Shown here: in pieces, positions 23,761 through 35,553 of the stretch | Numbering within the stretch: position 1 is the first letter of the stretch | Layout: each line of letters begins with the position of its first letter | Assembly: GCA_009739215.1 (NCBI GenBank) | Contig: VSJF01000002.1 | Location: forward strand, 2,294,001 to 2,358,000 | DNA from: Floccularia luteovirens | Taxonomy: Eukaryota; Basidiomycota; Agaricomycetes; Agaricales; Squamanitaceae | DNA: 64,000 nt | Reading direction: 5' to 3' | The notes under the pieces: model-generated | What the model was told of the DNA's origin: nothing | Seen by the model: only the letters and a program-made list of their open reading frames with translations | Database searches by the model: none | Translations under genes and position numbers: made by a program

Positions 23761-24530
23761 AAATCCTGGTTTTAGTCTGACTTGAGCCATAGTAAGCCAT
23801 AGCACCTATAGTGATCCATAGTGACCCATAGTAACCCATAGATTTTGGCTATTTTTGTTGCGACAGCACAATCACATAATGGATTACATAATTCATCAGG
23901 TGAATGAGTCAGATGATATGTCACATGATGTGTCACATGACTACACTCACATATGCCCTATGCCCTATACATGGACCCTTATATGTAAATATGTACATAT
24001 AGCTAGAACTGTATATAAGGATACTCTTATGCAGAATAGATCCCTTGTCCTATTCACTAGGTCGTAGTAGTAACACTAACACTAAGGTGTGAACCAAGTA
24101 AGCATAAGGTAAGGCTTGAGTCTCTCCACTGTAGTCACACACACATGGCTGCTCAACAATTTTCCATAGTAACTCATAGTAGTCCATAGATTTCAGTCAT
24201 TTTCCATAGCAACTCCATAGTGACCTATAGTAGTCCATAGATGTTGGTTATTTTCCATAGCATCTCATAGATTTTAGCTATTTTCCATAGTGACCCATAG
24301 TGGCTCATAGATGTCAATCATTTTCATAGTAATCCATAGTAATCCCATAGTAATCCATAGTATTCATAGTATTCCATAGTAACCCATAGTATTCATAGTA
24401 TTCCATAGTGATCTATAGTATTCCATAGTAACTCATAGTATTCCATAGATATTAATCATTTCTATAGTATTCTATAGATGCTATATAAATTTATATAATA
24501 ATGTATAGTAATCTGTAGTATTTTGACTTA
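23761..24530. repeat. CCATAG minisatellite array split by a C LTR
   Basis: It begins after a CATCAGCAAATCCTGG leader. Units such as CCATAGTAAC, CATAGTATTC and CCATAGTGAC repeat about every 10 bases for several hundred bases. AGATTTTGGCTATTTT-type spacers recur every 40-60 bases. A C LTR sits at 23856-24158. Confidence 0.85.
23856..24158 (+). mobile_element. Solo LTR, family C (short form), TSD ATTTT
   Basis: TGTTGCGACAGCAC...GCTGCTCAACA, 303 bp, flanked by ATTTT at 23851-23855 and 24159-24163. Confidence 0.92.
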
Positions 24531-24708
24531 GAGTACTATTCCGCTTTTTAGATTAGATAAGCAAAACATCGGACTTGGACTTAGAAAGATTTTTGGACTT
24601 AGAAAAAAAAATTTTTTTTGAAGTTCAAATTTCAACTTCAGCAAAGTCACGTGACCTGTGGCTGATGTGGCATACTTCAAACTTCAACTTTTTTTTTTGC
24701 TTCAAAGT
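24531..24708. other. AT-rich segment with palindromes
   Basis: It holds a GAAGTTCAAATTTCAACTTC near-palindrome at about 24620 and GTCACGTGAC (a perfect E-box palindrome) at about 24646. No gene. The context gives no way to tell whether either site is used. Confidence 0.4.
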
Positions 24709-25180
24709 TGTCAGGAACCTGACATCTCCGCACCTTACGGAACACACAGAACACATGGACATGTTACCATGGACTTCATTCAATGGACATAAACAAATGT
24801 CAATGGACTTCTTCTATTTTAACCTTTAAGTCATGTTTAACTCATGTTATTTCTCCTTTTAAATTCCCTTTATCCTATTATTGTTATCTCCCTCATGTTG
24901 TATCCTCCATGTGGAGATAACAAAACCTTTACTGTATTTAAGCTACACATATTGTAATTATTCTGTAGCTTGAATATCGAATAAGACTCGTAATTGCTCC
25001 GTTCTCCGTCCCTCTCATCTGTCTCTCTTCCTCTGTCCCTTACAGGACATTCTCCTCTGTGCCTACAAGTAAAATACGGAAGTCAGCAGGGTGCAACAGA
25101 CATTGTTGAAGCCACGTCTTAACTCCATCCTACAAGTATCTCTGCATTCACAGAGATTGTATAGAAGTCAGCTCTTGACA
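24709..25180 (+). mobile_element. Solo LTR, family B, TSD AAAGT/GAAGT
   Basis: TGTCAGGAACCTGACATC...GTCAGCTCTTGACA, 472 bp. Flanks AAAGT (24704-24708) and GAAGT (25181-25185) differ by one G-to-A. It has TTTAAGCTACA near the middle like the other B copies. Confidence 0.85.
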
Positions 25181-25329
25181 GAAGTTTTCAACCTTCATCT
25201 TGGTAAGTCCTTCTTTTCTCCTTTTCTTTTACTGACATTCTTTTTCTAGATTCATTTCATTATCATATATCTCTGCCATATCTGCTCATTGTCAGGACCT
25301 AGGGATGGAAGGAGTTGAGGAGATGTGAT

Positions 25330-25850
25330 AGCTTGGGCATTTGGTATATTTTGTGTCTGCTTTTTTCCTTTTTTTTTATATGTTTTCAACTTTCTCCCCT
25401 GTATGTCTGACTTTTTCCTTCTTTTTTTATACATTTCCTCTCTTTCTAGTTATGTTTTCAATCCCCTTTCTCTTGTTTCATGTGTCCGACTTTTTTTCCT
25501 TGTTTTTTCATATGTTTTCAACTTTTTTCTTTCTTTCTATATGTTTCTGACTTTTTTTTATCTTTTTTGGTATGTTTCCAACCTTTCCCTTTTTTGTCAT
25601 GTTTCTGACTTCTTCTGTCTTTTCAGTTATGTTTTCCGACTTGATATAGTTTTTTTTCCAACTTGGTATGTTTTTTTTATGTTTTTTTTTCCGACTTTTT
25701 ATGTTTTTTTCCATGTTTTTTTCCAACTTTTTTTATGTTTTTTTTTCCAACTTTTTTATGTTTTTTTTTTCGACTTTCTATGTTTTTTTTTCCCAACTTT
25801 TTATGTTTTTTTGTCTGACTTTTTTTGTCTTTTTTTAAATTTCTTCTATA
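25330..25850. repeat. T-rich minisatellite
   Basis: Tandem, degenerate units of about 20-30 bases built on TATGTTTTTTTTCCGAC, with T runs of 6-9. A long open frame here is repetitive hydrophobic translation of the array, not a gene. Confidence 0.8.
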
Positions 25851-25987
25851 TGTATTATATAGTAGTATATAGTAATTGTAGTAGTAAAAATAAAATGAAT
25901 ATAATAAAATGAATAATCCAATAAAGTATATATACTATTATAGCAGTGCTATGGAGTGCTCTGGAGTTGGAAACTCATGCTATAGGC

Positions 25988-27652
25988 TGTTATGACCTTA
26001 TCTGGATATGCGCTATCTCCCTGGACTTTAGAACACGTGCGCAACGCGTTCCTGCCTCGTTTACTTGTTTCCCATACACGTTTTGTATTTGACTCGCATT
26101 CTGCTTCTATTAACTCGTAGTAACTTGTGTCTGCTTCTAAATAACTTGTAGATACTTCTGTATGACTCCGCTGTGGGAAACCCCTACTACCTCGGAACGG
26201 ATATGGTAAGCCTGAGACATAGTCTAAGCCTAATGCGCATCAGAGAACTTCCCCAACCAATCACAACACAAAGCGCAACATTCAGTAATTCTTATGCAAT
26301 CGACTACCCAAATTTCATATTGCGAAGCCCCAGACGCCACAAATGCCCTGCTCAGGACATGCGCCCCCATTCTTAATTCCCGCAGCGCACTCTTCCAGAC
26401 GCCACATAGCTTAATGAGGACCACGCGGCCCGCTGATGCCATCAACCATCAACTTTAGCTCACAAGCCCCTCAGCCGCCGCGTTTCCTAAAATTAGCCAG
26501 TAAAACCCCTGTATCAGCGCCATCACTTATCTGATCATCGGTCTTAATTGGGATTATCACGCAGATTTGCCTTTCGGACCAAGAAAACAGCGCTCCTGCT
26601 AATATTAGTGCACAGGATCACGACTACCTTGGTCACGTGTGATGCGAGCGCACAGCAACGCTCAGCCTTGCTGTGTTTCCGCAAGGCAGACCAGATGGCC
26701 CTCCAGCATTGCTTAGCCTTTCTTTCTCTTTTGTGAGTTTCACAATTCTATAACCAGTATAGCGCATGTTCCTGGTGATGCCCCTTGCGATTTTTTTTAC
26801 CGTTACCATTCATTAAATTTAGTACATTTCTCCGATTACTTAGTACTCTTTCCACAACGCCCATAGATATAAAAGATTGTAACTTAGATAGTGAAAGGGA
26901 CAAGTTTCTACGATCCCAATCAGTTAGCATCTAAAATCTAAAAAACCACTCTCAACCTACATATCCCTCACGCACCAAGCGCACCCACACTCTGCAAGAT
27001 AACGCGCTCACGCACATCTAACTGTGCTCCTTTAACGCGGACTTCATCCGCATTCTTCCACACCTGCGCGCTACCACCGTGCACTCCGTCATTTAATCCA
27101 TAAGTCTACTCCTTAAATACAACCACCTAAGTTCTCAACAAGGAACTTTCTTCAGAATTAGCAGATGGACGTGCTGCTCCCCATTAGGCTTCTGAGCCTG
27201 CTCGCACTTACCTTCCCTTCACCGCACTGACTCGTAGCTTACTGAGCAAATACGCGTTTAGCTATTATTAGAAGTAACATACTTGTATTTAAATAGCGCA
27301 AAACTACAGTCAAGCCTTAGCTTGATCTTAGTTTCGAATACCTCTTAACACAAGCAATTATTCTGTTACCTCAGTGACAACTAAGTGACTCTCCCTCCCT
27401 TGTCTAGGACGGCAAGATTGTTGTAAATAACAGCACGGACGACACCGTACTAGCCTGAAATGCCTGGCTGTCCCCACCTCTGTAACTGACCTCAGAGAGA
27501 CCCTGACAGGTGGTTTGTAACCTGTGTGGTAGTGTAACCTACCATCGCAGCTAGGGAAATCTGACTAGCAAAACCCAACTGCTCCCTAACCCAGGACACA
27601 CCTATGACGAGACCTAGCAAAGAACAATGCTAAAACCCCAAACAGGTAACAT
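25988..27652 (-). mobile_element. Solo LTR, family F, TSD TAGGC, with nested G
   Basis: TGTTATGACCTTATCTGG...AACAGGTAACA. Flanked by TAGGC at 25983-25987 and 27653-27657. Net length is about 611 bp without the G element. Confidence 0.92.
26172..27221 (+). mobile_element. Solo LTR, family G, young copy, TSD CCGC
   Basis: TGTGGGAAACCCC...TACCTTCCCTTCA, 1,050 bp. Flanked by CCGC at 26168-26171 and 27222-27225 (4 bp). Rich in intact CpG (for example ATAACGCGCTCACGC), so apparently recent. Confidence 0.88.
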
Positions 27653-27657
27653 AGGCA

Positions 27658-27895
27658 CTATGGGCACTATGGCTCACTATGGATCACTATACAAATATCT
27701 ATGGAGCACTATGGAGTACTATAGAGCACTATATAGATGCCTATTCATCTATGGAGCACTACAGAGATACTTATATATCTATGAAGCACTATGGAGTTAG
27801 GGAACCCATGCTATAGGTCACTATGGGCACTATGGCACTATGGAGCACTCCATAGTGCTCCATAGTTGACCCAAGATTTGCTGATATAGTGGTTA
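27658..27895. repeat. CCATAG minisatellite, reverse orientation
   Basis: CTATGG-containing units (ACTATGGAGC) repeat every 10 or so bases and end at a leader reading AGATTTGCTGAT. At 27835-27858 there is a perfect 11-bp inverted repeat, GCACTATGGAG / CTCCATAGTGC. Confidence 0.8.
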
Positions 27896-27959
27896 CCTCA
27901 CCATCCTTCTCTCCTACCATATCTCAGTCACGCCTGCCACTCCTCCTCCTCCCCTTCCT

Positions 27960-29382
27960 GCAATGACCTCTCCAGCTGCACCGCCACCTACATCGACTCT
28001 GCAAACTTCATTGATATGTTGGCCATGATATTGTTCACGATCTGAAACACCCTGTCATGCTCCTGCTTGGCGTACTTGCAGATATCCTTGATCAACTTGT
28101 GCATCACCAGAGACCACTGGATGCTGCTTTGTGACCTCATTGACCCCACATCTGAACTCACCCATTCTGACTTAGATAATGGTAGTGGCATCTCCTATAC
28201 TCCCCTCCTCAATGGGAGACATGTCTGATATCTTCACTGCCCTGCTGCACCACTCTTTGCATTGCAGGTATCACTGACTGTTGGCCTTGGCTATTCTAAT
28301 TGCAGCTGCTATGCAGGCCTTGGGGGCGACAACATTTGCTGCATCATCCTTGTTCATTTTCAATGTAGAGGGAGGCAAATAAAGACTCTTGTTATCATCA
28401 GCACTCCAGGCAAAGATGAGTTTCATACATATACCTTGTTGGCACTCTATGCACAACCTGGCCTCTGGAACTCTCTCCCCTTCCACTCCTACTTGTTCCT
28501 ACTCTTGCTGTGACCTGTGCGCTTGCTGGTGCCATGCAGGTATGCATTTCTGTGGATGGTGCTTCCACTTCCACAACTTCCTCCTCTGTTGCCTTTGCAC
28601 TTGGTCTTCTCTTCCTCTGCTCCTCCTCTGTCTCCACCCACTCACACCTCTTGTGATCCCTCTTGCATTGCCTGCACCTCCTCGCATCCCTAGCCAGTCC
28701 GAAGCAAGGCTTTCCCAATAGTGTGCAGAGGTGGCACTATAAATACCATTAGTTTTCTTTGTTTCTTTCTATCTCTCTGATTAGTTTACTCACCACTGGT
28801 GCATATGTAATGTCTCCTGGCTCTCTATCTACTAGGGCAACCCTTGCTCTCTCCTTCCCTTTCCCTTTATCCTTCTCTCTCTTCTTCCTCTTCTCCTTCT
28901 CCTTCTCTTGCTCTTTCTCCTTCCCTCTGACTCTGGTGGCCACCACTGCCTGTTTCTCTTCCTCCTCCTCTCCCTCTTCATTTGCACCCTCTTCTTCTTC
29001 AGCCACCTCACCCTCTCCTTGGTTACTGTCTCTCTACTCACTCTCACTCACTTCCTTCATATATTCATTGCCCATTTCATCAAGTGCTGCCCGCCAGTAC
29101 TGCATCCAGTCAATGGGCAGCTTGCTAACATTCTGATACAGCATGCCAACATGATAAGCTGTAAGCTCTCCCATATCTAAATGGCCTGCACTCAGGCCAT
29201 CATGTATTCTCTTCTGCACAGATGTCAGTATGTATGCACTGCAGTGCTCTGTGACTTACAAGGTACCACTCAATCTTCTTCACATCGTTTGGGTCGTATA
29301 GTGGCAGATGCTGCGCTGCCTGATGAAGGGCAAACACCCACCTCACCCCCCTTTCGATGATGTTAGTATACTCCATCGCCAT
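27960..29382 (-). pseudogene. Gene K1: acidic/basic protein with Zn2Cys6-like cluster, nearly intact
   Basis: ATG at 29382 (MAMEYTNIIERGVRWVFALH), an intron with GTAAGT donor and TGTGCAG acceptor near 29218-29263, then a conserved-looking block (LPIDWMQYWRAALDEM). An in-frame TAG at 29034-29036 is the only stop before a Glu-rich then Lys/Glu-rich tract ending at ITYAPV. A second intron (GTGAGT, branch ACTAATGG, TTATAG) leads to CHLCTLLGKPC and CRQCKRDHKRC, that is C-x2-C-x6-C-x9-C-x2-C-x6-C, the spacing of fungal binuclear zinc clusters. The C-terminus below 28.4 kb is unclear. A TATA-like CATATAAATATT lies about 55 bases upstream. Function unknown; the cluster suggests DNA binding. It faces away from K2, and the pair lay about 190 bases apart before the D LTR landed between them. 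Confidence 0.6.
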
Positions 29383-29453
29383 GGGAGGAGCAGACTTTGT
29401 CTTCTGAGCTTTGCTTGCTTGACCAGGAGGTCAATATTTATATGCCTAGATGG

Positions 29454-30604
29454 TGTGGGAAGGCTGCACAGCCTCGCCTCGGAAATCACCATTTTTCTCA
29501 CTATTGGTCGCCACCCACAACTTTAGCAATCCAATTAGTGAGTAACCAATAAGCCTACCACACATTCTCCAGATTCCATGTCATATTAACTCCAATCCAG
29601 AAGCTACAGAAACCTTGGATATGTCTATTTGAATATACCATGTGATTCTCCTTACTTCCTTCTTTTACCCCTCCAGCCTAGCAACCAATCAATCCCCTGC
29701 ACATCCTCTCTTAATCTCCATACCCCATGACATCATGTATGACTTCTTCTGACCAACCCACTCTCCACTTAACAGCCACCAAGATAACCAGACTGTGAAA
29801 TCACCTTTCCTATCTTGACAATTGCACTATCTGATCACTTAGCACTCTCATCCACTCCTGTGCCACCCGGTTATCTCACGTGCAACTCCAAAAATAGTGA
29901 GGTATGCTCCAGACTTCTGTGATCATGTGCAATGTGAGCATTATGCACTTGCTCACTAGCCTGTTGACTATACCAAACTCTTCATAACTACTTCATTTTC
30001 TCCCCTACCTTTTCACTTATTAGAGATTGGACTCTCCTACACCCTTTGAACTATTTCTCCATTTATCTCATTTTTCACACTGTCTTACAAACAGTAAAAT
30101 TAAAAATACTTCACTAGCTACTCAAAAATGTTCTCTCTCTATAGGAAGAACAAAAACTTGTACAGTAGTTAGAAAAATTCAGTTTCCCTTTCCCCTCTCC
30201 TCAGAGAATATTCAGAAGCAGAGAAAACCAGCTTACCCTAAGTTTCTTTGCTCTCCTGACTGATTTCACTACTTTCACCCACTATAAGTTGTCTAACTTG
30301 TCAAATATCGTCCTTCATACTCTTCAGTTGGCATATTTGGACCCTTTAGTGTAAAAACTTGCTCATCCAAGTGAGGACCTCACTGTTACTTCATTCTCCC
30401 TCACTTTGCTTGGATGTCTCTTACCTTCACTTATTCTCTCAACCTTGTCCTGTGTTTGCTCTCTTTATTTGCTCTCGACATTACATTTATCTATAACCTC
30501 ATACAACCTCCTTCTTACTAATCTCTAGAAGATATTTTAGATACACAGATGGAAGTGCTATGTCCCATAGATTTCTGAACCTACTCACACTTAACCTCTC
30601 TTCA
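29454..30604 (+). mobile_element. LTR, family D, between K1 and K2
   Basis: TGTGGGAAGGCTGCACAG...TAACCTCTCTTCA, 1,151 bp with no nesting, the cleanest size standard for family D. Flanks ATGG and ATAT do not match, so no TSD is proven. Confidence 0.88.
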
Positions 30605-30717
30605 ATATGTTATATGTTGATTTTTTGGGTGGCATGTCATATCTTGGTCTTTTAATTTAGACTCCCTACCCCCTGCTTTAACAAAGAAAAAACTCTTTTT
30701 TGATCCCTCTTCACATC

Positions 30718-32131
30718 ATGTCTGCCTTACACAACACCCTAATCAACATTGACAACAAAGTCCTGGCAATGTGCCAACAAATTGAGGCCATGCAGTGCAA
30801 GTTGACTGAGTGGAAGGAGTTGAAGAGACAGGAGGCACAGAAGGCAAAGGAGGAGGAGGAATGCCAAAAGAGAGAAGAGGTGGAGTTAGTAGCAAAGGAG
30901 GCCAAGAAGGTGGAGCAGGAGGCCAAATGCATGGCTGAAATAGCTGCAGCAAAGAAAAGAGAGGCTGAGGCCAAACAGAGGGCAACCGAGGTCAGACCAT
31001 TGTGGAAAACTCCTACTACCTCAGAACAGATATGGTAAGCCCAAGACATAGTCTAAGCCTAACACACATCAGAGAACGTCCCCAACCAATCACAATGTGA
31101 AGTACAACATTTAGTAATTCTTATGCAATTGACTACCCAACTTTCATATTGTGAAGCCCCAGATGCCACAAATGCCCTGCTCAATACTAGTGACAGCCAG
31201 AACATGCACCCCTATTCTTAATTCCCACAGCACACTCTTCCAGATGCCACATAGCTTAATGAGGATCATGCAGCCTGCTGATGCCATCAACCATCAACTT
31301 TAGCTCACAAGCCCCTCGGCCACTGCATTTCTTAAAATTAGCCAGTAAAACCCCTGTATCAGTGCCATCACTTATCTGATCATCAGTCTTAATTAGGATT
31401 ATTATGTGGATTTGCCTTTTAGACCAAGAAAACAGCACTTCTGCTAATATTAGTGCACAGAATCACAACTATCTTGGTCATGTGTGATACAAGTGCACAG
31501 CAATGCTTAGCCTTGCTGTGTTTCTGCAAAGCAGACCAGATGGCCCTCCAGCATTGCTTAGCCTTTCTTTCTCTTTTGTGAGTTTCACAATTCTATAACC
31601 AGTATAGCACATGTTCCTGGTGATGCCCCTTGCGATTTTTTTTACTATTACCATTCATTAAATTTAGTACATTTCTCTGATTACTTAGTACTCTTTCCAC
31701 AATGCCCATAGATATAAAAGATTGTAACTTAAATAGTGAAGGGGACAAGTTTCTACCATCCCAATCAGTTAGTGTCTAAAATCTAAAAACCACTCTCTAC
31801 CTACTTATCCTTCACACACCAAGCACATCCGCACTCTGCAAGATAATGCACTCACAGACATCTAACTGTGCTTCTCCAATGCAGACTTCATCTGCATTCT
31901 TCCACACCTATGCGCTATCACCATGTGCTCCATTATTTAACCCATAAGTCCACTCCTTAAATACAACCACCTAAGTTCTCAACAAGGAACTTTCTTCAGA
32001 ATTAGCAGATGGACGTGCTGCTCCCCATTAGGCTTCTGAGCCTGCTTGCACTTACCTTCCCTTCACTGTTGTGGAGAACGAGTAGGATGATTGAGTGGCA
32101 GACCAGTGATATGGTCTGCATAGCATGTTCC
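30718..32131 (+). pseudogene. Gene K2, N-terminal part: coiled coil and first half of a zinc cluster
   Basis: ATG at 30718 (MSALHNTLINIDNKV) opens about 95 codons of Lys/Glu/Ala-rich sequence (ELKRQEAQKAKEEEE, AKKVEQEAK), a strong coiled coil. A G LTR (31001-32065) interrupts it after EVRP. Reading resumes as WRTSRMIEWQTSDMVCIACS up to a B LTR at 32132. The continuation is not to the right of that LTR but on the minus strand at 37634-37340, because the intervening segment was inverted. The first C-x2-C of the cluster is here; the remaining cysteines are in the other piece. Divergent from K1. Unrecognised family; a zinc-cluster regulator or element-encoded protein are both possible. Confidence 0.6.
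31001..32065 (+). mobile_element. Solo LTR, family G, decayed copy
   Basis: TGTGGAAAACTCC...CCTTCCCTTCA, 1,065 bp. Flanks CCAT (30997-31000) and CTGT (32066-32069) are explained by one CCGT duplication deaminated on opposite strands. Aligns along its length with the G copy at 26172 but has lost most CpGs. Confidence 0.85.
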
Positions 32132-32592
32132 TGTCAGGAATCTGACATCTCCACACCTCATGGAGCACACGGACATGTCACCACGGACTTCATTCAACGG
32201 ACATAAATGAATGTTACAGACTTCTTCTATTTTAACCTTTAAGTCGTGTCTAACTCATGTCAATTCCCCTTTTAAATTCCCTTTATCCTATTATTGTTAT
32301 CTCCCTCATGTTCTATCCTCCATGTGGAGATAACAAACATTTATTGTATTTAAGCTACATATATTGTAATTGTTCTGTAGCTTGAATATTGAATAAGACT
32401 CGTAATCGCTCCGTTCTCCGTTCTTCTTGTCTGCCTCTCTTCCTCCGTCCCATACAGGACATTTTCCTCCATTACTACAAGTAAGACACGGAAGTCGGCA
32501 GGGCGCAACAGACATCGTTGAAGCCATGTCTTAACTCCATTCTACAAGCATCTCTGCATTCACGGAGATCGTATAGAAGTCAGCTCTTGACA
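32132..32592 (+). mobile_element. Family B LTR at the left inversion breakpoint
   Basis: TGTCAGGAATCTGAC...CAGCTCTTGACA, 461 bp. Left flank GTTCC (32127-32131), right flank ATACC (32593-32597). These do not match each other but pair with the flanks of the opposed B LTR at 37635-38095. Confidence 0.92.
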
Positions 32593-32710
32593 ATACCCAC
32601 ATATGACACCATCACTTCTCCACAACTCACCAAACTCTTTGTTCTCCATGTTTTTTTAAAGCATGGAGTTCCTACTCATGTGACCTTGGACTGAGGCACA
32701 GAGTTTGTTT

Positions 32711-33092
32711 TGTTGAGCAGCCATGTGTGCAAGACACAGTGGAGGAACTCAAAGATCTTACCTTGTGCTTACTTAGATCACACCTTACGGTTAGTGTTAC
32801 TACTACTACCTATAGAATAGGACAAGGTATCTATTCGCATAAGAGTGTCCTTATATACAGTTCTAGCTGTATGTACATATTTGCATAAGGGTCCGTGCTA
32901 TGTCTGTCATAGTCACATGTCTACTTCATAGAACCTTGTAGAAGGTTATAGAACATGTTTAGTCATATTGCACGTGATGCATAGGGCATAGGGCATATGT
33001 GAGTGTAGTCATGTGACACATCATGTGACATATCATCTGACTTATCACCTGACGAATTATGTAATCCATCATGTGATCGTGCTGACGCAACA
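32711..33092 (-). mobile_element. Solo LTR, family C (long form), TSD TGTTT
   Basis: TGTTGAGCAGCC...GCTGACGCAACA, 382 bp, flanked by TGTTT at 32706-32710 and 33093-33097. Inside Gypsy-2 integrase. Confidence 0.92.
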
Positions 33093-33456
33093 TGTTTCCC
33101 ACTTTTTCTGCTCACTCAGAAAAGCACTTGATATGACACTTCATTTCACTTTAGGTTATCACCCAGAGGGAGATGGTCAGACTAAGAGAGTCAATCAGAC
33201 TCTGGAACAATACCTCTGCATGTATTGTACTTACTAACAGGACAATTGGTCCTTGTTACTTCCTCTAGCAGAGTTCGCATATAACAATGCTCCGAACTCC
33301 ACCATGGATGTATCTCCATTGTGGAAAGGCCACATAGCCTTGCCTCAGAAATCACCATTTTTCTCACTATTGGTCATCATCCACAACTTTAGTGATCCAA
33401 TTAGCAAGCGACTGATAAGCCTACCATACATTCTCCTGATTCCATGTTATATTAAC

Positions 33457-33855
33457 TGTTGAGCAGTGCCTGTCACACACAGTGATAGGGAACTACCTTA
33501 TCTGGGGTTCTTACTATTGCTTAGAGGGGCTATACTACTAACTACTACCAAGTAATTTGGACAAGGTATATTGACATTACTATCTTTGTTATATACATTA
33601 TAGGCATGGCTGTGTAATACCTAATGTAGTTACCAGTGTGTACATGAAACACCTCGTGTCTACTCTGGGTAGGACATGAGTCATACACATGTCCATAGTA
33701 AGCTCTAGAATGCTCTAGACCATGTGTGTCATTACATCTTAGTCATTATACTGGTGTGACCTTATCTTATCTTATCAGGTCTACAACACATGACTGATGA
33801 GCACATGACTAATTACATGACTACTAATCTATCATGTGGAGTTGCTGTTGCAACA
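33457..33855 (-). mobile_element. Solo LTR, family E, TSD TTAAC
   Basis: TGTTGAGCAGTGCC...TGTTGCAACA, 399 bp, flanked by TTAAC at 33452-33456 and 33856-33860. Confidence 0.92.
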
Positions 33856-33998
33856 TTAACTCCAATCCAGAAGCTACAGAAACCTCAGACATGTCTATTT
33901 GAATATACCACATGATTCCCCTTACTTCCTTCTTTTATCCCTCCAGCCCAGTGACCAATCAATCCCCTGCACATCCTCTCTTAATCCCTGTACTCCAT

Positions 33999-34921
33999 TG
34001 TGGGAAACTCCCATGGGTTCGAACCAGATATAGTAATACCTCACTCTTTGACAATATAGCTCGAAACCACTCTTCTACAACACATAACACCCTCCTTCAA
34101 AACAACTCATGCCTAGTGCTTTTGAAACACACTTATCAAAACAATTTATCAGGTGGAACTCAGAAGATATCAATATAGACTTGCAGTTTCGAACCAGATC
34201 TCAGTTCCAGATCCAGGAACCACTATGGTGAGCCCAGACCAAACAGTACCTCAGTCTTCCCACCAAGCCTGGAAAATTTCTATAATTCAAAATGGTGCAT
34301 CAGCAAATGCATTACACTGCATTAGGAAGTACTCAGTGGTTATGATTACAAGTAATGATGCTGCAAATGGTTATGAAGGAAGTGCAATTTATTTTGAAGA
34401 AAACTTTCCATTCCTATTTCAAAATTCTTCACTAGTATGATCACTTTTAAAATTTCATGGTTAAAATTTATGTTTTGAGTATCTTACTATATCATAGTAG
34501 ATATAAATAGGGCTCAAAACAGAACAATAAAATAAGTTAATTTTCCCCTTCACCTTAGTATCCAAAAGGCAAAACCTCAGTTTTGATATCTCATTCTATT
34601 CTAAAGAATCTTATTGATTATCCTTCAAACTACTACTATCATCATTTATCTCATTTACAAGTCCAGCAAATCTTGAAGATAGAATTCAAAACTTTGAAAC
34701 CAAGGCCTAACTGCTTTGGATCTACAAAAGAAACATTTTGAAGTAGAACAAAATATTATCTTGATAAGTTTTATTTACTTAAAAACTTAAAAACATTCTG
34801 TTTTGAAAGCCATTGTCTTTATACATTTTATTTCTTATTCTACAAGTGACAGTTTAGGAATTGCAGACAGAAGTGCTACACCCCAAGGACTTCTAAGTCC
34901 AACCGCAACTCAAACCCTTCA
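33999..34921 (+). mobile_element. Solo LTR, family G variant
   Basis: TGTGGGAAACTCCCATGG...CAAACCCTTCA, 923 bp. Flanks CCAT (33995-33998) and CTGT (34922-34925), again the two decay forms of CCGT. AT-rich centre; shares termini with the G copies at 26172 and 31001 but diverges inside. Confidence 0.78.
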
Positions 34922-35553
34922 CTGTGACATTATGTGCAACTTCTTCTGACCAACCCACTCTCCACTTAATAGCCACCAAGATAACCAGACTGTGAGATCA
35001 CCCTTCCTATCTTGACAATCATGCTATCTAATCACTTGGCACCCTTGTCCACCCTTGTGCCATCTAGTTATCTCACATGTGACTCCAAAAATAGCAAGGT
35101 ATGCTCCAGACTTCTGTGATCATGTGCAACACAAGCATTGCATGCTTGCTTGCTGGCCTGTTGACTATACCAAACTCTTCATAACTACTTCATTTTCTCC
35201 CCTACCCTTTCGCTTATTAGAGATTGGACTCTCCCACACCCTTTGAACTATTTCTCCATTTATCTCATTTTTCACACTGTTTTACAAACAGTAAAATTAA
35301 AAATACTTCACTAGCTACTCAAAAATGTTCTCTCTCTGTAGAAAGCAAAAACTTGTATAGTAGTTAGAAAAATTCAGTTTCCCTTTCCCCTCTTCTCAGA
35401 GAATATTCAGAAGCAGAGAAAACCAGCTCATCCTAAGTTTCTTCACTCTCCCAACTGATTTCACTGCTTTTGCCCACTATAAGTTGTCTAACTTGTCAAA
35501 TATCATCCTTTGCACTCTTCAGTTGGTATATTTGGACTCTTTAGTATAAAAAC

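Noticed and set aside
23770..24530. CRISPR-like array
   Set aside because: Units are about 10 bp, degenerate and without spacers of constant length; the genome is eukaryotic. It is a minisatellite.
25325..25912. A 195-codon open frame with many Phe residues, seemingly transmembrane
   Set aside because: It translates a T-rich minisatellite; the hydrophobicity is a composition artefact.
28759..29136. A 125-codon Ser/Phe-rich plus-strand frame
   Set aside because: Antisense of the Lys/Glu-rich tract of K1.
29454..30604. A target-site duplication for the D LTR between K1 and K2
   Set aside because: Flanks ATGG and ATAT do not match at the 4-bp length used by this family, so no duplication is claimed.
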